A stretch of DNA of 64,000 bases, from contig PMDS01000099.1 of NCBI GenBank assembly GCA_003155655.1, positions 1 through 64,000 on the forward strand. Direction: 5' to 3'. Position numbers and translations under genes: made by a program. The notes under the pieces are model-generated. The model had not been told where the DNA came from, did not search any database, and saw nothing but the letters and a program-made list of their open reading frames with translations. Position 1 is the stretch's first letter; each line of letters begins with the position of its first letter. This DNA is from Melioribacter sp. (lineage in GTDB: Bacteria; Bacteroidota; Ignavibacteria; Ignavibacteriales; Melioribacteraceae). Shown in pieces: positions 6,276-14,614 of this stretch.

Positions 6276-7369
6276 CTGTTATTATTCAACTCAATAACTT
6301 TCAAGTTCAGTTTTTTTCCGTTAGAGCTGAATAAATTTTTATTGTTTTCTTCTAAATTTTTCTTCTTAATTATAGCTAAACCGTACATTTCATTTGATGA
6401 ATTCATACTAGAAATTGTAGTAACTTCTCCAACGTTATTACCTGACTGATCAATAATTGGAACCGGCAAAATATCCGCCGGGAAAGATCCATCTATTATT
6501 GATCTTACCATTTTCTTTTGAACTTTATCATACGTATCAAGCCGGGCAATTACTTCCTGTCCTATATAGCAGCCTTTCTTAAAATTGACTTCATTGATCA
6601 GACCAACTTCATGAGGATTTGTTGAATCATTAATTTCATTAGGATACGCGGGAATTCCATTTTCTATTCTGAATTTATCGTAAGCATCCTCACCGGTAAA
6701 AGACAAGTCAAATACACTTTTAGTAGTAAATAAATGTTCAATTAATTCGATGCTTTTTTCACGTTCAATAATAATGTTATAAATCTTAACGCCGTTATTT
6801 TCCTGATTCATGAAGAAATGGAAAGTAAATCCATCAACATCGAATCTTCTGACAAAATCCGGGTCATCAATTTTAATATCTTTACCAAATAACATTGTTA
6901 GAAATGAATCCGATTGAGCGCCAAAAATTTCAATGACTAAATATTTTTCTGTTATGTCGCTAAGCTGAATATCCTCCATAATAATATATTTACTTATCCA
7001 GCTATATAAATGTTTTTGTTTATCAGCGCTGCCAATTATGATGGTTTCATTTCCAAGAGTGATTAACGTTGTGCGGTCTATAAATCTGCCTTTTTCGTTA
7101 AGGAAAAGAGTGTTCCTTTTATCCATCGGTTTTAAGTCTTTAACACTATTGGAAGAAACACGATGCAGAAAATCCAGCCTATCCTTACCTTCCATTTTAA
7201 TAATCAGGGCAGATGGATTAAGCCTTAACGCAACACCGCGTTTTATGTTATTAAACTCCTCTTGAGCAGATGTAAAATATTTGTCCCTGTCTCCTTCTTT
7301 AATTCTGTTTGGATATTTTTGATTTAAATATTCATCTATATTTAACACTATTTGATTCTCCTGAAGCAT
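6272..7369 (-). CDS. ygfZ: Folate-binding YgfZ/GcvT-like protein
   Basis: The 365-residue protein belongs to the aminomethyltransferase (GcvT) fold family. The diagnostic YgfZ motif K-G-C-Y-I-G-Q-E is present near residue 265 (NFKKGCYIGQEVIARL). YgfZ proteins bind tetrahydrofolate and support repair or assembly of certain Fe-S enzymes such as the tRNA methylthiotransferase MiaB. The N-terminal part reads MEGKDRLDFLHRVSSNSVKD, the usual folate-fold opening, so it is not a full GcvT of the glycine cleavage system. It is coupled to the downstream adenosyltransferase by a 4-bp overlap. Confidence 0.9.
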   Translation of the reverse strand: MLQENQIVLNIDEYLNQKYPNRIKEGDRDKYFTSAQEEFNNIKRGVALRLNPSALIIKMEGKDRLDFLHRVSSNSVKDLKPMDKRNTLFLNEKGRFIDRTTLITLGNETIIIGSADKQKHLYSWISKYIIMEDIQLSDITEKYLVIEIFGAQSDSFLTMLFGKDIKIDDPDFVRRFDVDGFTFHFFMNQENNGVKIYNIIIEREKSIELIEHLFTTKSVFDLSFTGEDAYDKFRIENGIPAYPNEINDSTNPHEVGLINEVNFKKGCYIGQEVIARLDTYDKVQKKMVRSIIDGSFPADILPVPIIDQSGNNVGEVTTISSMNSSNEMYGLAIIKKKNLEENNKNLFSSNGKKLNLKVIELNNNR

Positions 7370-7395
7370 TTAAGCGAATTTTCCTCTTAAATATG

Positions 7396-8247
7396 TTAAT
7401 ATTTTCTAAACCAGCGCTGGTTTTTATCAGTTATATAAAGCTGTTTTTTTATACTCCAATAAAATGGAACAGAGTCTATAATTTTAATTTGATAAATAGA
7501 ATCGCGCCAGGCTTCCGAATTAAACCTGTATTCCCAATAATCAGGAAATTTATCGTTGTTTACATTTGCAAGAGTTCTTTTATGAGCAATTCCAAGATAA
7601 GTTTCAAGCAAATGCGGCGGGTTGCGCCAGCCGTCTACTAAAAAGAAATTATAATTCCTATGACCTGAAATTATTCCATCTTCAAAATTAAGCTCAACAT
7701 ATTTTGTATTTTTCGGTTTCCATGTCTTTATTGTCATACTGTTGAAACCGCCATGAATAGGTACCTCAGATTCCCATATTCTTGTAAAAGAAGCATCCTT
7801 ACATTCAAATAAAGTCAGCCAGAAAAAGGCAGTACCAAGTTTAGTGCTGTCCAGATTTATATAACTGGATTCAAACCCAACAACATTTTTAGCTTCAATA
7901 TTGCGTTCACCCGGTTTTGATTTAGCAATTACAGCCAGAATAAAATCACCGCCGTCTTTAAAATAAATAACCGCAGATTTTGGAACATTTAAAGTTGATG
8001 TTCTATCAAAATCAACAAGGTAAGTGCCCCTTTCATAATTATTCAAAATATATTCTTTTAGAGCAATAGTATCGCAAGGGAAGCGGTTTTTTGTTTGGTC
8101 TTTCTGAACCTCAATATTGTATTGTTGAATTTCAGAATCTTTTGCGTCATTGGTAGCAGCATCTCCCTGCTCTCCTTTTCTTGTAGAACAAGCAGAAATA
8201 ATCAAAGCTAAAAGAGAGAACACTATAATAATTTTATAGAGTTTCAT
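7396..8247 (-). CDS. Lipoprotein of unknown function
   Basis: 283 residues with a lipoprotein signal peptide (LLALIISACSTRKG; lipidated Cys20 expected). A low-complexity Asp/Glu/Gln linker and a mixed alpha/beta body follow. Features visible in the body are YFKDGGDFILAVIAKS, a FFWLTLFECKDASF segment and a C-terminal part rich in Trp and Arg. No catalytic motif is recognised. It lies between the M20 peptidase gene (31 bp upstream) and ygfZ (26 bp downstream), all on the minus strand, so it is probably transcribed with them. Confidence 0.8.
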   Translation of the reverse strand: MKLYKIIIVFSLLALIISACSTRKGEQGDAATNDAKDSEIQQYNIEVQKDQTKNRFPCDTIALKEYILNNYERGTYLVDFDRTSTLNVPKSAVIYFKDGGDFILAVIAKSKPGERNIEAKNVVGFESSYINLDSTKLGTAFFWLTLFECKDASFTRIWESEVPIHGGFNSMTIKTWKPKNTKYVELNFEDGIISGHRNYNFFLVDGWRNPPHLLETYLGIAHKRTLANVNNDKFPDYWEYRFNSEAWRDSIYQIKIIDSVPFYWSIKKQLYITDKNQRWFRKY

Positions 8248-8278
8248 CCCGGTATTCCTTCTATTAAATATAATTTAT

Positions 8279-9646
8279 TCAGATTTTAGATAATTCATCC
8301 AGAAAATATGCCGAAGCATATTGTCCTTTTTCGAAATTTTCCAGAAGAAAATGTTCATTAGGAGAATGAATATCATCGGAATCCAATCCCAGACCCATTA
8401 AAACAACAGGCGCTTTCAATAATTTAGTAAAATCAACAACTATCGGAATAGAGCCGCCTTCACGAGTGAAAACTGTTTTTTTACCATATGCTTTTGCAAC
8501 CGCATTAGCGCCCGCAGTTAAAGCTTTACTGCCAAGAGGAACCATTGCTGCATTACCATAGTGAAGTGTTCTTACATCAACCTTAACACTTTTAGGAGTG
8601 AGCGCTTTAATATATTTTGTAAATTCTTTTGCCAGTTTCTCCGGGTCCTGATTTGGAACCAGCCTCATACTAATTTTTGCTAATGCCTTGCTGGGCAGTA
8701 CAGTTTTGGCGCCTTCTTCTATAAATCCGCCAACAATGCCGTTACAGTCTAATGTTGGTCTTGCCCATAATCTTTCTAAAGTTGTAAATCCTTTTTCACC
8801 CTGTAATTCTTTAACTCCTACTTCTTTAGCATATTCTTTATCAGATAATTTCAAACGCTTAAAATTATCTCTTTCTAGTTTTGAAAGAGCAACAACATTT
8901 TTATAAAAATTAGGAATTGTAACTTTTCCATTTTTATCATGAAGTTTTGAAATTATTTTAGCCAATTCATTAATTGGATTTGCAACTGCACCGCCAAAAC
9001 TGCCGGAATGAAGATCACGGTTTGCAGCAGTAACTTCAACTTCCATATAGAGCAACCCGCGAAGCCCGTAAGTAATAGTTGGAATACCTTTTGCATACAA
9101 ACTTGTATCGGAAATTAATACTGCGTCACACTTCAATAATTCCTGGTAATCTTTTATAAAAGCAGGCAGGTTTGTACTTCCAATTTCTTCCTCTCCTTCA
9201 AGAATAAATTTCACATTAACAGGAGGTTCGCCAACAGTTTTGAAAAAAGCTTCCACACTTTTAATATGAACAAAATGCTGCCCCTTGTTATCATCTGAGC
9301 CGCGCCCCCAAATTCTTTCTGAATCAATAACAGGTTCAAACGGAGGGTTTTTCCATAATTCTAACGGATCAACCGGTTGAACATCATAATGCCCATATAT
9401 TAAAACAGTAGGCTTGCCGGGCTTTCCAAGCCATTCCCCGTAAACAACCGGATGACCGCTGGTAGGAAAAATCTCAACACGAGTCATTCCGGCATCTTTC
9501 AATTTTGCAGCGGCAAATTCTGCGCAACGTGTCATCTCATTATTATAACTTTCTAATGTACTTATACTTGGTATGCTGATGTAATCTTTCAGTTCATTTA
9601 GAGAACTTTCAAGATTGTCTTTTAGATAACTAATTACATTTTCCAA
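8279..9646 (-). CDS. M20-family metallopeptidase (dipeptidase type)
   Basis: A 455-residue cytosolic exopeptidase of the M20/M25/M40 family, which hydrolyses dipeptides or related amides with two zinc ions. Seen in order: first metal ligand and its Asp in VLIYGHYDVQPVDP, bridging Asp in GRGSDDNKGQ, catalytic Glu pair in EGEEEIGS, then D179-type ligand in LISDTS. Next come the lid/dimerisation domain with DLHSGSFGG, and the C-terminal His in SDDIHSPNEHF. Length fits the dipeptidase (CNDP-like) branch. The ATG is preceded by GGAGGA. The promoter motif TAAATTTG lies about 70 bases upstream. Confidence 0.93.
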   Translation of the reverse strand: MENVISYLKDNLESSLNELKDYISIPSISTLESYNNEMTRCAEFAAAKLKDAGMTRVEIFPTSGHPVVYGEWLGKPGKPTVLIYGHYDVQPVDPLELWKNPPFEPVIDSERIWGRGSDDNKGQHFVHIKSVEAFFKTVGEPPVNVKFILEGEEEIGSTNLPAFIKDYQELLKCDAVLISDTSLYAKGIPTITYGLRGLLYMEVEVTAANRDLHSGSFGGAVANPINELAKIISKLHDKNGKVTIPNFYKNVVALSKLERDNFKRLKLSDKEYAKEVGVKELQGEKGFTTLERLWARPTLDCNGIVGGFIEEGAKTVLPSKALAKISMRLVPNQDPEKLAKEFTKYIKALTPKSVKVDVRTLHYGNAAMVPLGSKALTAGANAVAKAYGKKTVFTREGGSIPIVVDFTKLLKAPVVLMGLGLDSDDIHSPNEHFLLENFEKGQYASAYFLDELSKI

Positions 9647-9717
9647 AAAAATCCTCCACTTTCATCAATAATTAGTAATTGAAAAACTTTTATTAAATAA
9701 ATCCTTTCTTAATAAAA

Positions 9718-9749
9718 CAAATTTACATCTAACAAGTTCTCTATTCAAG
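9718..9749 (-). promoter_or_regulatory. Putative promoter of the M20 peptidase group
   Basis: On the minus strand the order is CTTG, 20 bases, then TAAATTTG (plus-strand 9718-9725). The second box is a full match to the Bacteroidota -7 element TAnnTTTG. The first differs from the -33 TTTG by one base. Transcription would start near 9711, leaving a leader of about 65 nt. The match is by eye. Confidence 0.5.
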
Positions 9750-9879
9750 TAATTGAGGTATATTTAATAAGATTTTGCATCAACATTGAACTCAATATCA
9801 TTCATTTATTTATAGATTCCACTGAAATGTTAATTATTAAAAGAATTATTCACAAGTAAGCATGTGCGGAATAACATGT

Positions 9880-9910
9880 TTTGGTTTCTTTACCTTTTGT
9901 GGTAAATTTG
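9880..9910 (+). promoter_or_regulatory. Putative promoter of the LptF/LptG operon
   Basis: TTTG at 9880-9883, 19 bases, then TAAATTTG at 9903-9910. Both boxes match the Bacteroidota primary sigma consensus (TTTG / TAnnTTTG) at the usual spacing. The predicted start is near 9917, about 24 bases before the ATG at 9941. It stands back to back with the promoter of the M20 peptidase gene. Confidence 0.55.
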
Positions 9911-9940
9911 CTTACAAAGATGCCGGTAAAAATACCTTAA

Positions 9941-11311
9941 ATGATTATTATTAAGTACATATTAAAAAATCATCTTCTTCCGTTTTTATTCTCAATTTTT
10001 ATATTGATTTCAGTCTTTCTGCTTCAATTCTTAATGAAATTTGCAGATAGATTGATTGGAAAGGGTCTTAGCGCCTGGATTATTACACAATTAATTGTCT
10101 ATAACCTTGCGTGGATGGTTGTTCTGGTAGTACCTATGGCTGTATTGGTAGCTACACTTATGGCTTTTGGAACTATGTCTCAAAACAATGAAGTTGCAAT
10201 ATTAAAAGCTACAGGTGTAAGTTTATATAAAATGATGATTCCTCCTCTTGCAGCAAGTGTAATAGTAGCATTTTTACTTGTTCATTTTAATAATACAATT
10301 TACCCGGACTCAAATCATGCAGCCCGTCTTTTAATGGAAGACATATCGAGGAAGAAACCAACTCTTTCTCTTGTACCCGGTGTTTTTTCACAGGAAGTAC
10401 CGAATTATTCAATACTTGCACGTGAAATAGATCAAACGAATAATGAATTAAAACGAATTACTATCTATGATTACTCCCAGCTTCCAAAAGTAAATATTGT
10501 AACTGCATCCACGGGGAAAATCTATTTTTCTCAAGATCAAAAGAAATTAATACTTGATTTGAAAAATGGTGAGATCCACGAATCTGATAACACAGATAGA
10601 ACTTCATACAGAAGAATGAGATTTGAAAAACACAAAATAGCAATGCCGGCAGATCAATTTTCATTTGAACAGTCATCAACTTTAAGCGGGCAGCGCGGTG
10701 ACCGTGAACTAGGCGCACCCGCAATGATTGTTATTGTAGATAGTCTGAACAAAATAAGAAGCAAGTACATGAAAGATTATGAATTGAAAATAAACCAGCT
10801 TTTAATTGATAAAAACCAGAGAGATGCTCTTACAGAAATCAGGCCTACAGATCAGTACGTTTATATGAAATCGCAGCAAAAATTGAAAGCCGATGAAAAT
10901 TCATTAAATGAAGTGCTATCACGACTTGATTACAATGATAGAGAAATTGACCGCTTTTCGGTAGAGATAAACAAAAAATATTCAATTCCGTTTGCATGCA
11001 TTGTTTTTGTATTGATCGGGGCACCGCTTGGAACAATGATGCGTAAAGGCGGTTTTGGAATGGCGGCAGGAATGAGTTTGATTTTTTTCCTGATCTATTG
11101 GGCTTTTTTAATCGGCGGAGAAAAACTTGCAGACCGTAACTTGATTTCACCATTCTGGGGAATGTGGAGCGCAAATGCTTTCCTGGGAATTTTTGGAATT
11201 CTTTTAACTATTAAAAGTGCCCGGGAAAAAGTTACTATAAGTTTCGATTTTATTTATAAATTAATTCCTAAATGGTTGCAGACTCAGCAGGATAGTAATG
11301 AAAATCCTTGA
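9941..11311 (+). CDS. LptF/LptG-family permease (YjgP/YjgQ), first copy
   Basis: Inner-membrane permease of the LptB2FG ABC transporter, which extracts LPS from the inner membrane and passes it to LptC. The 456-residue product has three N-terminal membrane spans (about residues 10-30, 50-75, 95-120) and a large periplasmic beta-jellyroll. A coiled, polar insertion follows (about residues 260-330, DSLNKIRSKYMKDYELKINQ). The last three spans include IPFACIVFVLIGAPLGTMMRKGG, the hallmark segment. It is about 90 residues longer than the next copy because of the insertion. It overlaps the next gene by 14 bp. Which copy is F and which is G cannot be settled by reading. Confidence 0.9.
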   Translation: MIIIKYILKNHLLPFLFSIFILISVFLLQFLMKFADRLIGKGLSAWIITQLIVYNLAWMVVLVVPMAVLVATLMAFGTMSQNNEVAILKATGVSLYKMMIPPLAASVIVAFLLVHFNNTIYPDSNHAARLLMEDISRKKPTLSLVPGVFSQEVPNYSILAREIDQTNNELKRITIYDYSQLPKVNIVTASTGKIYFSQDQKKLILDLKNGEIHESDNTDRTSYRRMRFEKHKIAMPADQFSFEQSSTLSGQRGDRELGAPAMIVIVDSLNKIRSKYMKDYELKINQLLIDKNQRDALTEIRPTDQYVYMKSQQKLKADENSLNEVLSRLDYNDREIDRFSVEINKKYSIPFACIVFVLIGAPLGTMMRKGGFGMAAGMSLIFFLIYWAFLIGGEKLADRNLISPFWGMWSANAFLGIFGILLTIKSAREKVTISFDFIYKLIPKWLQTQQDSNENP

Positions 11312-12380
11312 CCGTTACCTTCTTAAACAATTTTTATTAACTGTCCTTTTTGGATTAGCAGCGTTTACTCTTCTATTTGTTATAATAGATTTGATGGAAA
11401 ACCTTGGAGATTTTTTAGATCAAAATGTCTCTGAACAAATGATAATGCAGTATTATTTGGTTTTCATTCCGGAAATAATCCGGTTGATAACACCAATAGC
11501 AGTTTTACTTGCCAGTTTATTTACTGCCGGTAAAATGGCAAATCTAAATGAACTAACGGCAATTAAAGCAAGCGGTGTTAGTCTTTACAGGTTCATGGCG
11601 CCGTTTCTTATTGCTTCAATATTTATAAGCCTAATCTCAATATACTTTGGCGGCTACCTTGTGCCAATGGCTAATAAGCAAAAAGTTTTAATTGAACAGA
11701 ATTACTTGAAGAAAGGTATAGTATTTATTGGAGGTAATATTATTATCCAGGATAGCAAAACCAGGATAGTATCTTTGAATTCTTTTGATGCAATTCGTCA
11801 ACAGGCATACATGATAAGTATTCAGGAATTCAACCCAATGGATAATACGAAATTAATTTCCCAGCTAAATGGTTTTAGAATGGTATTTGACCCGGCAAAA
11901 AACTGCTGGGTAATTTATGATGGTGTTATCAGATCATTTACCGATACGACAGAAACTATGGAAAAATTCCCTATAAGAGATTTTCCACAATTAAATTTCA
12001 GGATAGAAGATGTGATTAAAAAACAAAGAAAGCCTGAAGAGATGACACTTTCGGAATTAAATAAATTTGCTGATGAACAATTGCGCACAGGGAATGATCC
12101 TACGTCTATAGAAATTGAATACCAGTCAAGAATTGCATTTGCATTTGCTTCAGTAGTTGTTATACTTTTTGGTTTACCAATTTCTGCAAACAGAAGACGC
12201 GGAGGGTTGGCAATTCAATTTGGTATTAATCTATTGGTTACTTTTCTTTATCTTGTTTTTATGAAAGTTAGTCAGGCTTTTGGGAAAAACGGTGTTATGA
12301 ATCCACTTATTACAGCCTGGCTTGCTAATTTTATTTTTCTTGCTGTAGCAATTTATAATATTAAAATAGCGCAGAAGTAA
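11298..12380 (+). CDS. LptF/LptG-family permease (YjgP/YjgQ), second copy
   Basis: Partner permease subunit of the LPS exporter. The 360 residues show the MKILDRYLLKQFLLTVLFGL opening typical of this family. Spans 2 and 3 follow with LNELTAIKASGVSLYRFMAP, the coupling helix contacting LptB. Then come the periplasmic jellyroll and the VVVILFGLPISANRRRGGLA segment before the last spans. Its start lies 14 bp inside the upstream gene, so the two are translationally coupled. The gene converges with the cyclase gene, leaving 3 bp between their stops. lptB is not in the window. Confidence 0.92.
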   Translation: MKILDRYLLKQFLLTVLFGLAAFTLLFVIIDLMENLGDFLDQNVSEQMIMQYYLVFIPEIIRLITPIAVLLASLFTAGKMANLNELTAIKASGVSLYRFMAPFLIASIFISLISIYFGGYLVPMANKQKVLIEQNYLKKGIVFIGGNIIIQDSKTRIVSLNSFDAIRQQAYMISIQEFNPMDNTKLISQLNGFRMVFDPAKNCWVIYDGVIRSFTDTTETMEKFPIRDFPQLNFRIEDVIKKQRKPEEMTLSELNKFADEQLRTGNDPTSIEIEYQSRIAFAFASVVVILFGLPISANRRRGGLAIQFGINLLVTFLYLVFMKVSQAFGKNGVMNPLITAWLANFIFLAVAIYNIKIAQK

Positions 12381-12383
12381 ATC

Positions 12384-14603
12384 TTACTTAGTCTTCATCT
12401 CGAATACACCATCCCATGTTTTATCAGGAGGGTTCTGTAAATATAATTGGCATCTATCAATATAAACTTTTGAAGGATTATCCCCGGTTTGTTCGAATGA
12501 TTTTTCAAAAAGTAAAAGTGCTTTTTCAAATTCTTTAGTTCTATAATTGCCAAGAGCTTTTGAATAATTTGAAAGCTGTTTTTCAGATTGTTCTGCTTTC
12601 AGATCGCCATTCAGTCCTATTAATTCATAAACTATCGTAGGTTTGGTTTTCCCTTTAACCCTGATCAAATCCAGCTCCCGGGCAATAATTCTTTCTTTTA
12701 CTAATTCATAAGTATAATCGCTAATCATTGTACTTGTGCCGTATTCTTTATTGGCGCCCTCAAGGCGCGAAGCAAGATTTACATTATCACCCATAACCGT
12801 GTAGTCAAATCTTTTTGTGCCTCCGATATTTCCAACAATAGCATCTCCGGAATTTATTCCAATCCTAACACTGAATAATGATTCTCCCCTGTTAATCCAT
12901 TTTTCAGAGAGCTGGTAAAGTTTATCCTGCATCCGGATAGCAGCAACACAAGCTTTGTACGCATGATCTTTAATCTCAAGAGGCGCACCCCAAAATGCCA
13001 TTATAGAATCACCAAGATATTTATCTAGCGTTCCTTCATTATCAAGAATTATATCCGTCATCTCATTTAAGTATTCATTAATAAAACTGACAAGCTCTTC
13101 CGGCTGTTTATTTTCAGAAAATGTTGTAAAGCCGGCAATATCACTAAACAAAATTGTAATATTTTTCTTTTCTCCGCCAAGTCTAACCTTTTCAGGATTT
13201 GATAATAATTCATTTACAACATTTTTACTTACATACTGGCTAAACATGCCTTTTATTAGAACATTCTGCTGGCGTTCTCTTATAAAATGGTAAGCTGTGC
13301 TGCTGAAGTAGCCAATAATAACCGATAGTGAAAAACTAACTAATGTTATAACCAGTTTTTCATAAATGAAAAGAAAAACGCTTGCTTCATAAATAATGAA
13401 TACAGCCAATACAATAAAAGCAACATTCAACACTTCTACAAGCCATCCAAAATGAAATTTAATTTTTCTAAGTAACGATGAGATATAAAACGAAATTGCC
13501 GTTAGGAATAAAATAATTAATAGTTCAGATCCTTTAGATTGGGCTGATAAATAATTACCGTTTAATATATTTTGAATAACGTTAGCGTGGAATTCAACTC
13601 CATAGATTTGATTATCTCCTTTTTGTTTCCCCTGTGAGAATGAAATGGGCAGTAAATCCCTGTCTTCAGGCATTGTTGAGCCAATTATCGCTATTTTATC
13701 TTTGAATATGCCGCTGTGTAGTAAACCAATTTCAGGGTCATCCCATGTATTTATGCTTACACCAAGATTTATTTCATCAATAGTTTTGAAGTTTTTATCA
13801 TCAAGAACATCAATTAATTTTATTCTTGGGAACGTTCCGCTTGCTCCGTAAAAATTCACCAGCATACTGTAACGGTCAAATTGAGGAATCATATTACCGT
13901 TAAAATTGAAACAATTACCTTCCCTTATTGCTGTATAATTAGGATTTAAACTATAATACTTATTCAAAAGAGCAAATGCGAAACTGGGAACAAGCCTATT
14001 TGCCATGTGCGATTTAATATATGGAAGATAACGCCTATAGACTCCATCATAATCCGGCGACACACGCACAATTCCTACAGAGCTATCGGCAGCAAAAAAA
14101 ATGTTATCAAAATTCTCAGTTATCTTTTTCACGAATGTAATACGTTCTTCAAACATTTTTTCTTTTACGTCATCAACTTTACCTGCAACAACAACTTTTC
14201 CGGATTTGCGGATTGCCTGCATCAAAAGTGAATCATTCTTTGGAGAAAATTGATCGGGACCAGGCATATCTATATCAATTCCAATTGCCTTAACTCCTGC
14301 CCTGGAAAGATTTTCTATCAATTTGGCAAAAATAAATCTCGGCCACGGCCATTTGTTATATGGCGGTGGAATTTGATCGTATGATTCCTGGCTTATTTCA
14401 ACAATAATGACCTTTGAGGAATCTGCAATATCAATTTTTCCGCGGCGTTGAAAACGGGCATCAATTAGATTTAATTCAAGTTCCTTCAGAGGGGCAATAG
14501 TAAAAAGATAATCTTGAGTTAATAAAATTATTAGAAGAGCAGCGGAGAGTATAACCAATATTTTGGGAAATAAATCTTTTACTTTGACCCTGCCGCTCTT
14601 CAT
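12384..14603 (-). CDS. CHASE2-domain adenylate cyclase
   Basis: 739-residue membrane receptor that should make cAMP in response to an envelope signal. After a first membrane span (about residues 12-30) comes a CHASE2 sensor (about 35-350) with FQRRGKIDIADSSKVIIVEI and GVKAIGIDIDM. Two or three spans follow (about 360-440), then a class III cyclase domain (about 470-660). Metal Asp residues are in LFSDIAGFTTF and YLGDSIMAFWGAP. The substrate-choosing Lys in LDKYLGDS points to ATP. FDYTVMGDNVNLASRL has Thr where class IIIb enzymes do. A TPR-like tail closes the protein (about 675-739). It is the last gene of the FecR/beta-barrel operon, 11 bp after its neighbour. Confidence 0.9.
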   Translation of the reverse strand: MKSGRVKVKDLFPKILVILSAALLIILLTQDYLFTIAPLKELELNLIDARFQRRGKIDIADSSKVIIVEISQESYDQIPPPYNKWPWPRFIFAKLIENLSRAGVKAIGIDIDMPGPDQFSPKNDSLLMQAIRKSGKVVVAGKVDDVKEKMFEERITFVKKITENFDNIFFAADSSVGIVRVSPDYDGVYRRYLPYIKSHMANRLVPSFAFALLNKYYSLNPNYTAIREGNCFNFNGNMIPQFDRYSMLVNFYGASGTFPRIKLIDVLDDKNFKTIDEINLGVSINTWDDPEIGLLHSGIFKDKIAIIGSTMPEDRDLLPISFSQGKQKGDNQIYGVEFHANVIQNILNGNYLSAQSKGSELLIILFLTAISFYISSLLRKIKFHFGWLVEVLNVAFIVLAVFIIYEASVFLFIYEKLVITLVSFSLSVIIGYFSSTAYHFIRERQQNVLIKGMFSQYVSKNVVNELLSNPEKVRLGGEKKNITILFSDIAGFTTFSENKQPEELVSFINEYLNEMTDIILDNEGTLDKYLGDSIMAFWGAPLEIKDHAYKACVAAIRMQDKLYQLSEKWINRGESLFSVRIGINSGDAIVGNIGGTKRFDYTVMGDNVNLASRLEGANKEYGTSTMISDYTYELVKERIIARELDLIRVKGKTKPTIVYELIGLNGDLKAEQSEKQLSNYSKALGNYRTKEFEKALLLFEKSFEQTGDNPSKVYIDRCQLYLQNPPDKTWDGVFEMKTK

Positions 14604-14614
14604 AATTGTTTTGA

